Shown one piece after another: positions 35,628 to 44,547 of a stretch of 64,000 nucleotides of DNA (position 1 is its first letter; the number at the start of each line of letters is the position of its first letter). The DNA comes from an uncultured Spirochaetia bacterium. GTDB taxonomy: Bacteria; Spirochaetota; Spirochaetia; SZUA-6; Bin103. The stretch is from positions 1,054,001 to 1,118,000 of the forward strand of contig CATQHW010000002.1 in NCBI GenBank assembly GCA_958296075.1, given 5' to 3'. Made by a program: the position numbers and the translations under genes. Under the pieces are notes generated by a model. It saw only the letters and a program-made list of their open reading frames with translations. It made no database searches and was not told the DNA's origin.

Positions 35628-35655
35628 CGTGTGATTCCGGGGAGCGCAGGCCTGC

Positions 35656-35800
35656 ATGTTGAAGTATCCCAAGACGCCGTACTGGCCCTATTCGCCGGGG
35701 CGCCGCGGGCCGGTGACGAGCTGGCCGACCCGACTCGTTCGTCGGCCGGCCGGTGGTCGTCACGGAGAAGCTGGACGGCGTTCGCGCTTTGGTCGAACGT
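35656..35800 (+). pseudogene. 5' remnant of an RNA ligase-like gene
   Basis: MLKYPKTPYWPYSP (from ATG 35656), then GDELADPTR in a second frame, then FVGRPVVVTEKLDG in a third (from 35738) reconstruct the start of a T4 Rnl2-like RNA ligase/nucleotidyltransferase. This includes the adenylation-site Lys of the KxDG motif. Two frameshifts separate the pieces, and family similarity ends by about 35800. It lies directly behind the PIN-like gene. An RNA repair ligase next to an RNA nuclease is a logical pairing, but this copy is dead. Confidence 0.55.
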
Positions 35801-35870
35801 CTGCAAGAGCGTTCGCGCGGGGCACGTCCATCAGAGGAGCACTGGTCCAGGAACTGGCGGGCATGCCGCA

Positions 35871-36608
35871 TCACGGGCTGCCGGAGTCGTCGAAGCCCAG
35901 CCCGCGCTGCTTCATGCTGACGAAGCCGCGCGTGCCGATCACCACGTGGTCGAGGAGGCCGATGTCGAGCAGCTCCGCGCTCGCGCGGATGCGGCGGGTA
36001 ACGGAGGTATCTTCCGGGCTCGGGGTCGGGTCGCCGGACGGATGATTGTGGACGACGATGATGTTGGGGCAGTTCTCCTTGATGGCGGGCCGCAGCACCT
36101 CCGCGACGCGCACCGACGCCGCGCACACGGTCCCCTGGTAGATCTCGCGGACGAGCATCACTTCATGTTTCGTGTTCAGCAGCAGGATACGCAACTGCTC
36201 CTGCTCCAGGTGCGCCATCTGCGGGCGGAGCAGGTGATAGACGTCCTCCGGCGCCCTGATCGCCGGCCGGTCGGCGGGCGCTGGGCCGGCCGCACGCCGG
36301 CCCAGCTCCAGGGCTGCCAGCACTTGGCACGCCTTTGCCTGGCTCACCCCGTCCAGCCCGCACAGCTCCGCGAACGACGCTCGGGCGAGGCCGGCCAGAC
36401 CGTCGAACTCGGACAGCATGCGCGCGGAGAGCTGCATGACGTTCTGTCCGACCATGCCGGTGCGCAGCAGGATGGCGATCAGCTCCGGGTTGGAGAGTTG
36501 CCCGGCCCCCGAGAGCCGCAGGCGTTCCCGCGGCCGTTCTTGCGCCGGCATGTCACGAATCGTGAAGGTCTGCGCGGGTGCGCCGCCGCCGTCGTCGCGC
36601 TGTTCCAT
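35871..36608 (-). CDS. radC: RadC/JAB-domain DNA repair-like protein
   Basis: 245 residues. An N-terminal helix-hairpin-helix UPF0758 region (RPRERLRLSGAGQLSNPELI, LCGLDGVSQAKACQVLAALE) precedes a JAMM metalloprotease-like domain with VVHNHPSGDPTPSPED. Length and motifs are normal for RadC. The biochemical role is unresolved in the family despite the repair name. The minus strand gene converges on the RNA ligase relic. Confidence 0.92.
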   Translation of the reverse strand: MEQRDDGGGAPAQTFTIRDMPAQERPRERLRLSGAGQLSNPELIAILLRTGMVGQNVMQLSARMLSEFDGLAGLARASFAELCGLDGVSQAKACQVLAALELGRRAAGPAPADRPAIRAPEDVYHLLRPQMAHLEQEQLRILLLNTKHEVMLVREIYQGTVCAASVRVAEVLRPAIKENCPNIIVVHNHPSGDPTPSPEDTSVTRRIRASAELLDIGLLDHVVIGTRGFVSMKQRGLGFDDSGSP

Positions 36609-36644
36609 TTCATACCTGCATACGGGCTGCGCGGCGGTGACGCT

Positions 36645-37256
36645 TCATTTCCAGCCGGCCGTGTAGGCGCCGGCGTATGAGACCCCGTCGAGGAGATGGG
36701 CAACCTGGACGGAGCCGCCGGTCCGGTCGATCCGGTAGATCACGTGGTGCGGCTGGAAGATGTCCTGCATCTGCGTCTCCCATCCGGCCAGGGTCGCCAC
36801 CAGGACCTGATTGATGGCGGAATGGGCGACGATCAGCGTGGTGCGCTCATCCAGCCGGTCCGCCACCGCACGCGCGCGCAGCAGCATGTCCGCCGGTGAC
36901 TCGCCGCCGGGCGGCCGATAATGCAGGCGGTCCGCCTCGCGCCGCGCCAGTTCGCCGGGGAACGCCGCCTCGACCTCCGCCCTCGTCAGGCCCTCCCAGC
37001 GGCCGACGTCGGATTCGGCCAGGTCGCAATCGACTTCGGCGGCAACGCCGATGGCGCTCTCGACCACGCGCGCCGTCGCCCGCGCTCGTCCGAGCGGGCT
37101 GCACAGCAGTCGTTCGACGCCGCGCCCGCGCATCGTCTCCGCCGTGGAGCGCGCCTGCGCATGACCGGTGTCGGTCAGGGGAGAGTCGAGCCGGCCCTGG
37201 TACCGCCCCTCGACGTTCCACACCGTCTGTCCGTGGCGGGCAAGGTAGATGGTCAC
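36645..37256 (-). CDS. Histidine phosphatase/phosphoglycerate mutase-like protein
   Basis: 203 residues. The catalytic motif is YLARHGQTVWN, with the pairing Arg/Glu region LLCSPLGRARATA and AESDVGRWEGLT, and the second His in LIVAHSAINQVL. It acts as a phosphatase on small phosphorylated metabolites (CobC/GpmB branch). It begins 3 bp after the malate synthase stop on the same strand, so the two are probably co-transcribed; the phosphatase could use a phosphorylated C2 or C3 acid, which is inference. Confidence 0.88.
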   Translation of the reverse strand: MTIYLARHGQTVWNVEGRYQGRLDSPLTDTGHAQARSTAETMRGRGVERLLCSPLGRARATARVVESAIGVAAEVDCDLAESDVGRWEGLTRAEVEAAFPGELARREADRLHYRPPGGESPADMLLRARAVADRLDERTTLIVAHSAINQVLVATLAGWETQMQDIFQPHHVIYRIDRTGGSVQVAHLLDGVSYAGAYTAGWK

Positions 37257-37259
37257 GAA

Positions 37260-39149
37260 TCAGGAGAAGTCGAGGTTTCCGGTGATGCGCGTGCCGTTGC
37301 GCGAGAACTCCTCGACATAGCGCCGGATGCGCGCGCGCGCATCGTCGAGATCGTGGTTGTCCAGGTTCAGGTTGAGCAGATCAATGTACCACGGCGCCTT
37401 GACCGGACTGCCGACGTAGGTGCCGGCGATCTCCCGGGCGATCGGCAGCGTGGTCGTCTTCGAGTCCTCGTGCACGTCGCGGTCGGCGGCCGCCAGCAGC
37501 TTCCCGTACTCCTCGTCCAGCAGCCGCGAGAACAGCTCGGCGTCGAAGCGCGCGCCGGCTTCGAATCCGGCCTCCGGGTCGTCGTCGGTCAGCGTCGCCC
37601 CCTTGCGCAGCCACTCCCACAGGATGCTCAGACGGATCTCGCCGGTCGCCATGTCCTCCATCAGGTACAGCACGTCGTCGTCGCCGAAGTGATCGGCCGG
37701 CTTCAGCGCCGCCGCCTGCATGCCCTGGCCGAAGGCATTGCCGTACTGCAGGGCGACGCTCAGCAGGTCGCGCGCGCCGCGGATCGTGCGCGGCGCAGGC
37801 TCGAGCTCCAGCAGCCCGGCGGCGTCGGTGGTCGAATAGGTGAGCGGCCCGAACTGCCGGCCGAGCTGATTGACCTCCCCAACCCGCTCCCAGACCGGCC
37901 GCACGACGTGCACCATCTTCCAGTGAGCCACCCACTTGCCGCTGGCCCCGGCCTGCTGCTCGCGTTCGGCGCCGGCCACCGCCTTGGCCATCGACGCCGC
38001 CACGCCGCGGGCCGAGCCGACCGGGATGTTGGGCTCCATGCCCCCCTGCCAGAGGGCGCAGCGGCCCGCTGCGTCCGGGGTGTTCACGGCGCGCCGCACG
38101 CGGTCCTCGTAGGCGCGCATGTAGCCGTAGGTCATGGTGATCGCGTCGATGTTGGGATTGACGAACCGGCCGTCCCACGCCATCGCGTCGGCCACGCTGT
38201 TGATGTAGTCCCAGCGGCCGGTGTTGAAGCCCACGAAGCGAGCGCCGAGCGCGGCGCGGATTTCCATGAGCTGGAACGAGGCTTCGAGCTGTTCGACCAG
38301 GACGTAGGTCTTCACCGTTCCCGTCGCCAGCCCCAGGTGGCCCTCCAGCGAGGTGAGCAGCCGGTGCCAGAAGGCCGCCTCTTCCGCGGTCTGTATCTTG
38401 GGCAGGTAGAGCACGATCGAGGCGCCGCGCGCGCGCAACGCCGCGTGGTTGGCGGCCAAGTACAGGGCAGCGTCGACGATCGAGGCGGACAGGCCGGCGC
38501 CGTCCGCCATGCGCACGTGGCGGTCGTCCAGGTGCAGGCCGCGCGCGCGGAAGATCGTCGTGGTGAAGTCGAGCTGCGCGCGCCAGTCGTCGATGATCGG
38601 CCGCTTCAGGAAGCCTTGAGCCCAGGCGTTCATCTCGCCGGCGACCCCCTCGGCGGCGGCCAGAAACTCCGGCGCGCGGGCGATGCCCAGGCGGAGGTTG
38701 CGCTGATTGTCGAGCGACATCGTCGTCGTCTGCCCCAGGGCGTCCTCGCCGTCGAACATCCAGCCGTCGGCGCCCGACAGCAGGGCGTAGGCGACGTTGC
38801 GGATGCTGCGCGGCAACGGCGCGTCGGGCTTGGTCCCCGGTCCGGTCCCCTGGATCCACTGCCGCTGCAGGTCGCCGGGAATCGCGCTGCCGGTGAACCG
38901 GCCGGCGCGGGCGCCGGCGACGGCGATATCCGTGCCGGCGATCGTCGCGTCCGGGGGCAGGAAGTCGATGCGGCGGCGCTCGCGCGCCCGTTCGGCGCGG
39001 CGCGCGATGCGCCGGCGCATCAGGTCGAGGCGCGGCTCGTTCAGTTCCGCCAGCGCGGCGATGGCGTCGAGCGCCGCGGGGGTGTAGACGTCGTCGTACT
39101 GCCGCGCCAGATCGCCGCGGATCTGCACGGTGCCGTTCATGGAGGCCAT
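37260..39149 (-). CDS. Malate synthase-like enzyme
   Basis: 629 residues, about 100 more than classical malate synthase A. Family motifs: GWMFDGEDALGQTTTMSLDN (acidic Mg2+ region), IVLYLPKIQTAEEA, FVGFNTGRWDYINS (usual form GLNCGRWDY), YMRAYEDRV and GKWVAHWKM (usual GKWVAHP). It condenses an acyl-CoA, normally acetyl-CoA, with glyoxylate. The altered GFNTGRWDYI and GKWVAHWKM boxes hint at a variant substrate. No isocitrate lyase lies in the window. A TATACC or TACTAT hexamer precedes the ATG by 6 or 9 nt. Confidence 0.87.
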   Translation of the reverse strand: MASMNGTVQIRGDLARQYDDVYTPAALDAIAALAELNEPRLDLMRRRIARRAERARERRRIDFLPPDATIAGTDIAVAGARAGRFTGSAIPGDLQRQWIQGTGPGTKPDAPLPRSIRNVAYALLSGADGWMFDGEDALGQTTTMSLDNQRNLRLGIARAPEFLAAAEGVAGEMNAWAQGFLKRPIIDDWRAQLDFTTTIFRARGLHLDDRHVRMADGAGLSASIVDAALYLAANHAALRARGASIVLYLPKIQTAEEAAFWHRLLTSLEGHLGLATGTVKTYVLVEQLEASFQLMEIRAALGARFVGFNTGRWDYINSVADAMAWDGRFVNPNIDAITMTYGYMRAYEDRVRRAVNTPDAAGRCALWQGGMEPNIPVGSARGVAASMAKAVAGAEREQQAGASGKWVAHWKMVHVVRPVWERVGEVNQLGRQFGPLTYSTTDAAGLLELEPAPRTIRGARDLLSVALQYGNAFGQGMQAAALKPADHFGDDDVLYLMEDMATGEIRLSILWEWLRKGATLTDDDPEAGFEAGARFDAELFSRLLDEEYGKLLAAADRDVHEDSKTTTLPIAREIAGTYVGSPVKAPWYIDLLNLNLDNHDLDDARARIRRYVEEFSRNGTRITGNLDFS

Positions 39150-39186
39150 CGAGGCGGTATAGTAACGGCTGAGCGCGATCTTCTCA

Positions 39187-40647
39187 GTGCCGGAATCCTA
39201 CGCCCGATGCGCCAATCTGCTGTTCATCCTCTCGGATCAGCACAACCTGCGCGGCGCCGGCTGCTACGGCGGCGACGGCGTCACGCCCAACCTGGACCGC
39301 TTGGCCGCCACCGGCACCCGCTTCTCCGCCGCCTACACCAACTGCCCGCTGTGCGTACCGGCGCGCGCCTCGCTCGCCACCGGCCGCTACGTGCACGACA
39401 TCGGCTACTGGGACAACGCCCATCCGTACGACGGCCGCGTGCCGAGCTGGGGCCACCACCTGCGCCGGCACGGCCTGATCTGCGATTCGATCGGCAAGCT
39501 CCACTTCCGCGGCGGCGACGACAATGGCTTCGCGCAGGAGATCGAGCCGCTGCACGTGGTGGACGGAGTCGGCGACCTGCTCGGCTGCCTGCGCTCCGAC
39601 CCGCCCACCCGCGACGTGCGCGCCGGCGTCCTGGGGGCCGGCTGCGGGGACTCGAGCTACCTGGCCTATGACGTTCGCAACGCCGATCACGCCGTCGAAT
39701 GGCTGCGCGCCCACGCCGGCGAACGCCGCCCGTGGGCGTTGTTCGTGGGGTTCGTCTGCCCGCATCCCCCGTATATCGGCCCCCGGCGGCACTTCGAACG
39801 CTATGACCCGGCCGCGATCCGGCCGATGCCGCAGGAGGAGCCGGCCGATCGGCCCGACCATCCGGCGATAGCGGAGTTGCGCGAACTCCTCAACCTGAGC
39901 GAGCCGCTGTCCGCCGAGCGGCTGTCGATCTACCGGCGGGCGTACCTCGCGGCGTGCACCCATCTCGACGAACAGATCGGCCGCGTGCTCGCGGCGCTCG
40001 ACGACTGCCGGCTCCGGGACCGCACGCGCGTCGTCTACACCTCCGACCACGGCGAGTCGATGGGCGCGCGCGGCCTCGCCGGCAAGCTGACCATGTACGA
40101 CGAGTCGGCCGCCGTGCCGCTGATCATGGCCGGTCCCGGCGTACCTGCCGGCCGTACCGTCGCCACCCCGGTGAGCCTGGTCGACTGTTTTCCCACCGTG
40201 CTGCGCGCGACCGGCTGCCCGCTCCCGGACGAGCCGTTGCCGGGCGAGGACCTCCTCGCGCTGGCCGCAGCCGGCGACCGCGACCGCACCGTGTTCGGCG
40301 AGCACCATGCCGTCGGCTTCCGCCGCGCCGTCTACCTGCTGCGCGACGCCCGCTACAAGTACGTCCACTACGCCGGCGCGCGGCCGCAACTCTTCGACCT
40401 GGCCGCCGACCCGGGCGAAGTCGAGGACCTGGCTGGGCGGATCGAGCACGCCGCGACCGTGCGCCGGTTCGAGCGGCGCCTGCGCGCCATCGTCGATCCG
40501 GAGCGGGCCGACGCGCGCGCCCGCGCCGACCAGCGGCGCAAGATCGCGGACCACGGTGGACGCGAGGCGGTGATCGCCCGCGGGACCTTCGCCAACTCGC
40601 CGACTCCGGACGAGGCCCCCAAGTGGGAACGTCCGGCGCCCGGATGA
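39187..40647 (+). CDS. Sulfatase (formylglycine-dependent)
   Basis: 486 residues. Metal and catalytic motifs: LLFILSDQHN (metal Asp), the formylglycine site CPLCVPARASLATGR (C-x-P-x-R), VYTSDHGESMG (metal Asp/His) and YKYVHYAGARPQLFDL near the end, as in choline-sulfatase and arylsulfatase families. No signal peptide is visible (starts PESYARCANLLF), so it may be cytoplasmic and act on an imported sulfated sugar or choline sulfate. Activity requires an FGE or anSME maturase, not seen here. GTG start. It is divergent from malate synthase with a short shared promoter region. Confidence 0.92.
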   Translation: MPESYARCANLLFILSDQHNLRGAGCYGGDGVTPNLDRLAATGTRFSAAYTNCPLCVPARASLATGRYVHDIGYWDNAHPYDGRVPSWGHHLRRHGLICDSIGKLHFRGGDDNGFAQEIEPLHVVDGVGDLLGCLRSDPPTRDVRAGVLGAGCGDSSYLAYDVRNADHAVEWLRAHAGERRPWALFVGFVCPHPPYIGPRRHFERYDPAAIRPMPQEEPADRPDHPAIAELRELLNLSEPLSAERLSIYRRAYLAACTHLDEQIGRVLAALDDCRLRDRTRVVYTSDHGESMGARGLAGKLTMYDESAAVPLIMAGPGVPAGRTVATPVSLVDCFPTVLRATGCPLPDEPLPGEDLLALAAAGDRDRTVFGEHHAVGFRRAVYLLRDARYKYVHYAGARPQLFDLAADPGEVEDLAGRIEHAATVRRFERRLRAIVDPERADARARADQRRKIADHGGREAVIARGTFANSPTPDEAPKWERPAPG

Positions 40648-40679
40648 TCGGGTAGAGTCGGCACGGGGACACGCACGGC

Positions 40680-41681
40680 ATGGAGTTGCACGAGGTCGCC
40701 GATCGGGAGTTCGCGCGCATGGGGTTCACGGTCGTGCGGGGCGCCCTCACCCCGTCCGAGGTGGAGGAGTTGCACGGGCGGGCCGACGCGATCATGGCCG
40801 GCCGGGACGCCTACGAGCGGCGGCACGCCGCGGAGCTCGAACGCATCTCGGCGGCCCATCCGATGCCGGACGCCCCGGACCCGGTCGCGCACCTGCTCGA
40901 CCACCAGCGGCGGCTGCCCGAGTATCCCGAGGTCGAGGTCTCTCCCCGCCATCTGCGGCGCCACAACCGGGTCTATCCGAAGCGCCGCCGGCCGGTCGCA
41001 CCGGCCGAGCGCGAAGCTGCAGCGGCGAACGGCAACCCGTGGGCGACGTTCACCGGCCAGGTCCACGCGCTCGCCGACTACGAGGACGCGTTCGCGCGGG
41101 CGGCCGTCCATCCCCGCATCGCCGAGGTGCTGCAGGCGGTACTGGCCCCCGACGTCAAGCTCTGGTTCGACCACATCTTCACCAAGGGCGCGCTCAACGA
41201 CGACCCGCCGTACCGCGGCGCCAACCGGTTCCACCAGGACGGTTTCTTCCAGTTCGACCGCCGTTCGGTGACCTGCTGGATCGCCCTGGACGCGGTGACC
41301 GAGGAGAACGGTCCGTTCCACTACATCCCGCTCGACGCCGGCTACGGCCGCTTCGATTTCGACGACCTGGGCCCGGAGGGACTGTCCCGCGAGCTGCTGG
41401 ACGCGGAGGAGATCGTCACGCTGCAGCCCGGCGACGTGGCCGTGCACGATCGCTGGGTCCTGCACGCGACCGGCCCCAACGAGAGCGCCGCGCCGCGCTG
41501 CGGCTGGGCCTTGCACTACACCGACGCACGCGCCCGATTGGGCGAGTTCGACCGGCCCATCGCCGACGCGACCCGCTTCGCGAAAGTCACGGCGGAGGGC
41601 TACCACATCCGCAACGGCAAGCTGTCCGGCAACCGAAAGTGGCCGCTGGTGTGCGGGCAGGCCGTACCAGGAGGAATCTGA
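40680..41681 (+). CDS. Phytanoyl-CoA dioxygenase-like oxygenase
   Basis: 333 residues, diverged from the other three PhyH proteins here. Iron ligands are FHQDGFFQF (His, Asp) and RWVLHATGPNES (distal His); the 2-oxoglutarate Arg follows in PRCGWALHYTD. An unusual His/Arg-rich segment (RHLRRHNRVYPKRRRPV) lies near residue 100. It is followed after 3 bp by a ThuA gene, suggesting an operon with the sulfatase: desulfation, hydroxylation and sugar handling. Confidence 0.86.
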   Translation: MELHEVADREFARMGFTVVRGALTPSEVEELHGRADAIMAGRDAYERRHAAELERISAAHPMPDAPDPVAHLLDHQRRLPEYPEVEVSPRHLRRHNRVYPKRRRPVAPAEREAAAANGNPWATFTGQVHALADYEDAFARAAVHPRIAEVLQAVLAPDVKLWFDHIFTKGALNDDPPYRGANRFHQDGFFQFDRRSVTCWIALDAVTEENGPFHYIPLDAGYGRFDFDDLGPEGLSRELLDAEEIVTLQPGDVAVHDRWVLHATGPNESAAPRCGWALHYTDARARLGEFDRPIADATRFAKVTAEGYHIRNGKLSGNRKWPLVCGQAVPGGI

Positions 41682-41684
41682 GCC

Positions 41685-42470
41685 ATGAGCTTACGTGTCA
41701 CCGTCTGGAACGAGTTCGTCCACGAACGGAACAACGAGTTCGTCCGCAGCATCTACCCCGACGGGATTCACGAGCAGATCGCCGGTCACCTGCGCGCGCA
41801 GGGACTGGAGGTGCGGACCGCCACGCTCGACCGGCCCGATCACGGACTGACCCCGGAGGTGCTCGACGCCACCGACGTGCTCATGTGGTGGGGGCACGCC
41901 GCCCACGACAAGGTGCGCGACGACATCGTCGACCGTGTGCAGCAGCGCGTGCTGCACGGCATGGGGCTCGTGGTGCTGCACTCCGGCCATTTCTCGAAGA
42001 TCTTCAAGCGCCTGATGGGCACGAGCTGCGGCCTGACGTGGCGCGAGGCGGCCGAGCGCGAGCGGCTGTGGGTGGTGAGCCCGAACCACCCGATCACACA
42101 GGGCTGCGGACGCTTCATCGAGATACCCAACGCGGAGATGTACGGCGAGTTCTTCGACATTCCCGACCCGGACGAGCTGTTGTTCGTGAGCTGGTTCGAG
42201 GGTGGCGAGGTGTTCCGCAGCGGTGCGGTGTGGCACCGCGGCCGGGGCCGCGTCTTCTACTTTCGGCCCGGCCACGAGACCTTTCCGATCTTCCACCATC
42301 CGCAGGTGCTGCAGGTGCTGGCCAACGGCGTGCGCTGGTGCGCGTTCGCCGGCAACGACCAGATGGTGAGCATCGGCCAGGCGCCCAACCAGAAGGAGCC
42401 GCTCGAGGAGCTCTCCCCCAAGGACTACGTCGCCGGCGCGCTCCGGCATCCGCCAGCGTCAGTCTGCTGA
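41685..42470 (+). CDS. ThuA-domain protein (trehalose-utilization-like)
   Basis: 261 residues of the ThuA glutamine-amidotransferase-like fold: [40 protein letters not shown] and [18 protein letters not shown]. Members are linked to sugar (trehalose, disaccharide) catabolism but have no settled reaction. The start is well supported by AGGAGG 11 nt before the ATG, overlapping the end of the PhyH gene. Confidence 0.9.
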   Translation: MSLRVTVWNEFVHERNNEFVRSIYPDGIHEQIAGHLRAQGLEVRTATLDRPDHGLTPEVLDATDVLMWWGHAAHDKVRDDIVDRVQQRVLHGMGLVVLHSGHFSKIFKRLMGTSCGLTWREAAERERLWVVSPNHPITQGCGRFIEIPNAEMYGEFFDIPDPDELLFVSWFEGGEVFRSGAVWHRGRGRVFYFRPGHETFPIFHHPQVLQVLANGVRWCAFAGNDQMVSIGQAPNQKEPLEELSPKDYVAGALRHPPASVC

Positions 42471-42664
42471 GCGCGGCCGCGCGATCCGCAGCCGAGCTAA
42501 CCGTACCACGCTTCCCGTGCCGACAGGTACGACGACCGGTCCCGCCGCGGCGCCGCGCCGCAGGACCGGCGCCATGCTGCGACATTGGAACCGAAGTCCG
42601 CTCGCGATATTCCCGGCTCGTTGGCGGCGATGGGCAGCGGACCAGGACTCCGGACGAGCCGTGG

Positions 42665-43948
42665 TCACGGCCCGGTGCGCGGCGCCGCCGGCGATCGAAC
42701 GCTCAGCATCAGCGTCGCCGCGGCGACCGCGAGCGCGGTCACCAGCAGCCACGAGCCGCGGTAGTCGCCGGACGCGTCGCGGAGGGCGCCGGCGATCGGC
42801 GCGCCGAGGCCGCTGGCCAGGAAGATGAACGGCAGCACTACGCCGCGGATGGTGCCCACGAACCGCCAGCCGTAGTATTGGGCCCAGATCACGCCCTGGA
42901 CCACCATGTAGAGGCCGACTCCGCAGCCGAACAGCAGCGTGGAGACGAACAGCAGCGGTGTCCACGCCGGCGCCGCCGCCATCAGCGCTACCGCCGCGCC
43001 GAACGACACGCACGAGGCGAGCCCTACGATCCGCGCGTCCAGGCGCTCCACCACGAAGCCGGCCGCCAGCGCCATGATGGTGGCGATGCCGGCATCCAGG
43101 CTGAACGCCAGCGACACGGTCGCCGGGCTGAACCCGAGCTCGATCCAGTGCGGAATGCGGTGCACGCTGGCAGCGCCGAGCAGGAACCCCAGGATCGCGA
43201 ACGTGACGCTCAGCTTCCACATGCTGGCGGTGCGCATCGCGTCCTTCAGGGTCCAGTGAACCGACTCGGGCGAATCGTCCGCGCCCGCCGCGGCGGCTCG
43301 GCCCGCGCCGCCGCGGCCGGTCCGCGCCGGCGGCCCTCCGTCGGCCTCGAGCCCCAGGTCGCTCGGTTGGCGGCGGAGCAGCAGCACCAGCGGTACGGTG
43401 ACGGCCGACAACCACGCGAGCGTCACCCAGGCCGATCGCCAGCCGCGGTCGCTGATGAGCGCCTGGGTCACCGGCACGAAGACCGCGCCGCCGATCCCCA
43501 GGCCGAGCTGCACGATCCCCGTGGCGCGGCCGCGCAGCCGGATGAACCACTTGGAGACCGGGACCGTGGCGATCAGCGCGCCGCCCGCCGGCGCGGTCCA
43601 GCCGGTGGCGCCCAACGCCAGCAACACGCCGAACAGCAATGCGGCCGACTGCGCGCGGGCCATCAGCAGAAGCCCTGCGGTCGCCACGACGATCGCCAGC
43701 AGCATCGGACCGCGCGGCCCGCGGCGGTCGAGCCAGCGGCCGATCAGGATGCCGCTCACGCCGCTCGCCCAAAGGCGCATGGTCTGCGCCCAGCCGATCG
43801 CCTGCCGCGAGAGGTCGAGTTCTTCCGCCATCGGAATGACGAACAGGCCGAAGTTGAGCGTGCCGCTGGCCTGGCCCGCCGCGTTGAGCACGAAGAACGC
43901 GGCGACGATCACCCACCCGTAGTAGAACCGCCCGCCTCGTGCTGTCAT
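42665..43948 (-). CDS. Major facilitator superfamily transporter
   Basis: 427 residues, twelve predicted membrane spans in two sets of six around a charged loop (about residues 205-225, ARTGRGGAGRAAA). The start FYYGWVIVAAFFVLNAAG and the loop 2-3 motif GRWLDRRGPRGPM are typical of the oxalate/formate or monocarboxylate-like MFS branch. It probably exports or imports an organic acid. A TATAGT hexamer at 43963-43968 on this strand lies 14 nt before the ATG. Confidence 0.9.
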   Translation of the reverse strand: MTARGGRFYYGWVIVAAFFVLNAAGQASGTLNFGLFVIPMAEELDLSRQAIGWAQTMRLWASGVSGILIGRWLDRRGPRGPMLLAIVVATAGLLLMARAQSAALLFGVLLALGATGWTAPAGGALIATVPVSKWFIRLRGRATGIVQLGLGIGGAVFVPVTQALISDRGWRSAWVTLAWLSAVTVPLVLLLRRQPSDLGLEADGGPPARTGRGGAGRAAAAGADDSPESVHWTLKDAMRTASMWKLSVTFAILGFLLGAASVHRIPHWIELGFSPATVSLAFSLDAGIATIMALAAGFVVERLDARIVGLASCVSFGAAVALMAAAPAWTPLLFVSTLLFGCGVGLYMVVQGVIWAQYYGWRFVGTIRGVVLPFIFLASGLGAPIAGALRDASGDYRGSWLLVTALAVAAATLMLSVRSPAAPRTGP

Positions 43949-43964
43949 GGCTGCGCGGTCGTAC

Positions 43965-43970
43965 TATACT
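43965..43970 (+). promoter_or_regulatory. -10 element placed for a leaderless transcript, overlapping the MFS promoter
   Basis: TATACT ends 7 nt before the ATG at 43978 on the plus strand. The overlapping complement TATAGT can serve the divergent MFS gene. The leaderless element survives although its gene is now only a stub. Confidence 0.4.
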
Positions 43971-43977
43971 CGTCGTC

Positions 43978-44058
43978 ATGGACGACGGTGATCTGGCCCG
44001 CATCGCTCGAACCGTCGTGTGGGACTACCGGTACGATACGGACGATGTGGTGGATGTT
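43978..44058 (+). pseudogene. N-terminal stub of an unidentified gene
   Basis: MDDGDLARIARTVVWDYRYD followed by TDDVVDVL reads like an authentic protein start with its own -10 element. It loses any sensible composition after about 27 residues, exactly where the inverted copper-ATPase relic begins. I do not recognise the family. The WDY..(D/E)DV pattern resembles N-termini of small antitoxin-like or nucleotidyltransferase-linked proteins, but this is weak. Confidence 0.4.
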
Positions 44059-44446
44059 CTGCCAGCAGGACCGCCAGCGCCAGCGGCGCGCCGATGCGCA
44101 GCCGGCGGCGGAAATCGGCCAGCTCCGGGTTCGGATCGCCGGCCGCCGCCGGCGTCATCGGCTCCGGGCCATGCCGCAGAGCGGGCAGGCGTCCGGCTCG
44201 TCCCGCACGACCTCCGGGTGCATGGGGCAGGTGTACCGGCCCCCCCCGCGCCTCCGGCCCCGCCGGCTCGGGCGCGGGACGTTCTTCAAGCCACCGCTGC
44301 GGGTCTTCCGCGAAACGGCGCATGCAGTGCTCGCAGCAGAAGTGGTAGCGGCGGCCCTCGTGCTCCAGCGACGGAGCCCCGGCCTTCGGATCGACGGTCA
44401 TGCCGCAGACCGGATCGGTGGTGGTCGCGGGTGCGGAGGCGCTCAT
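44054..44446 (-). pseudogene. 5' fragment of a copper-transporting P-type ATPase
   Basis: From ATG 44446 a YHS domain is clear ([24 protein letters not shown]). A heavy-metal-binding motif YTCPMHPEV and ACPLCGM follows in another frame, then NPELADFRRRLRIGAPLALAVL returns to the first frame and opens the first membrane helix. The sequence stops there, and none of the ATPase core remains. The first shift is at a run of eight C (plus strand, near 44240), a likely slippage or sequencing hotspot. The gene is cut by the scar at about 44054. Confidence 0.75.
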
Positions 44447-44547
44447 CTGTTCGCCATGGTCAACCGTCCCGGACCGGCAAGGTCAAGTGCGGCGCCCGAC
44501 GGGTGGTCGGACCGGCGGTTGAATCGGCGGGCGGGTTCGGGATTACG

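Noticed and set aside
36921..39671. 916-residue plus-strand frame
   Set aside because: Antisense of the malate synthase gene and an out-of-frame shadow of the sulfatase start.
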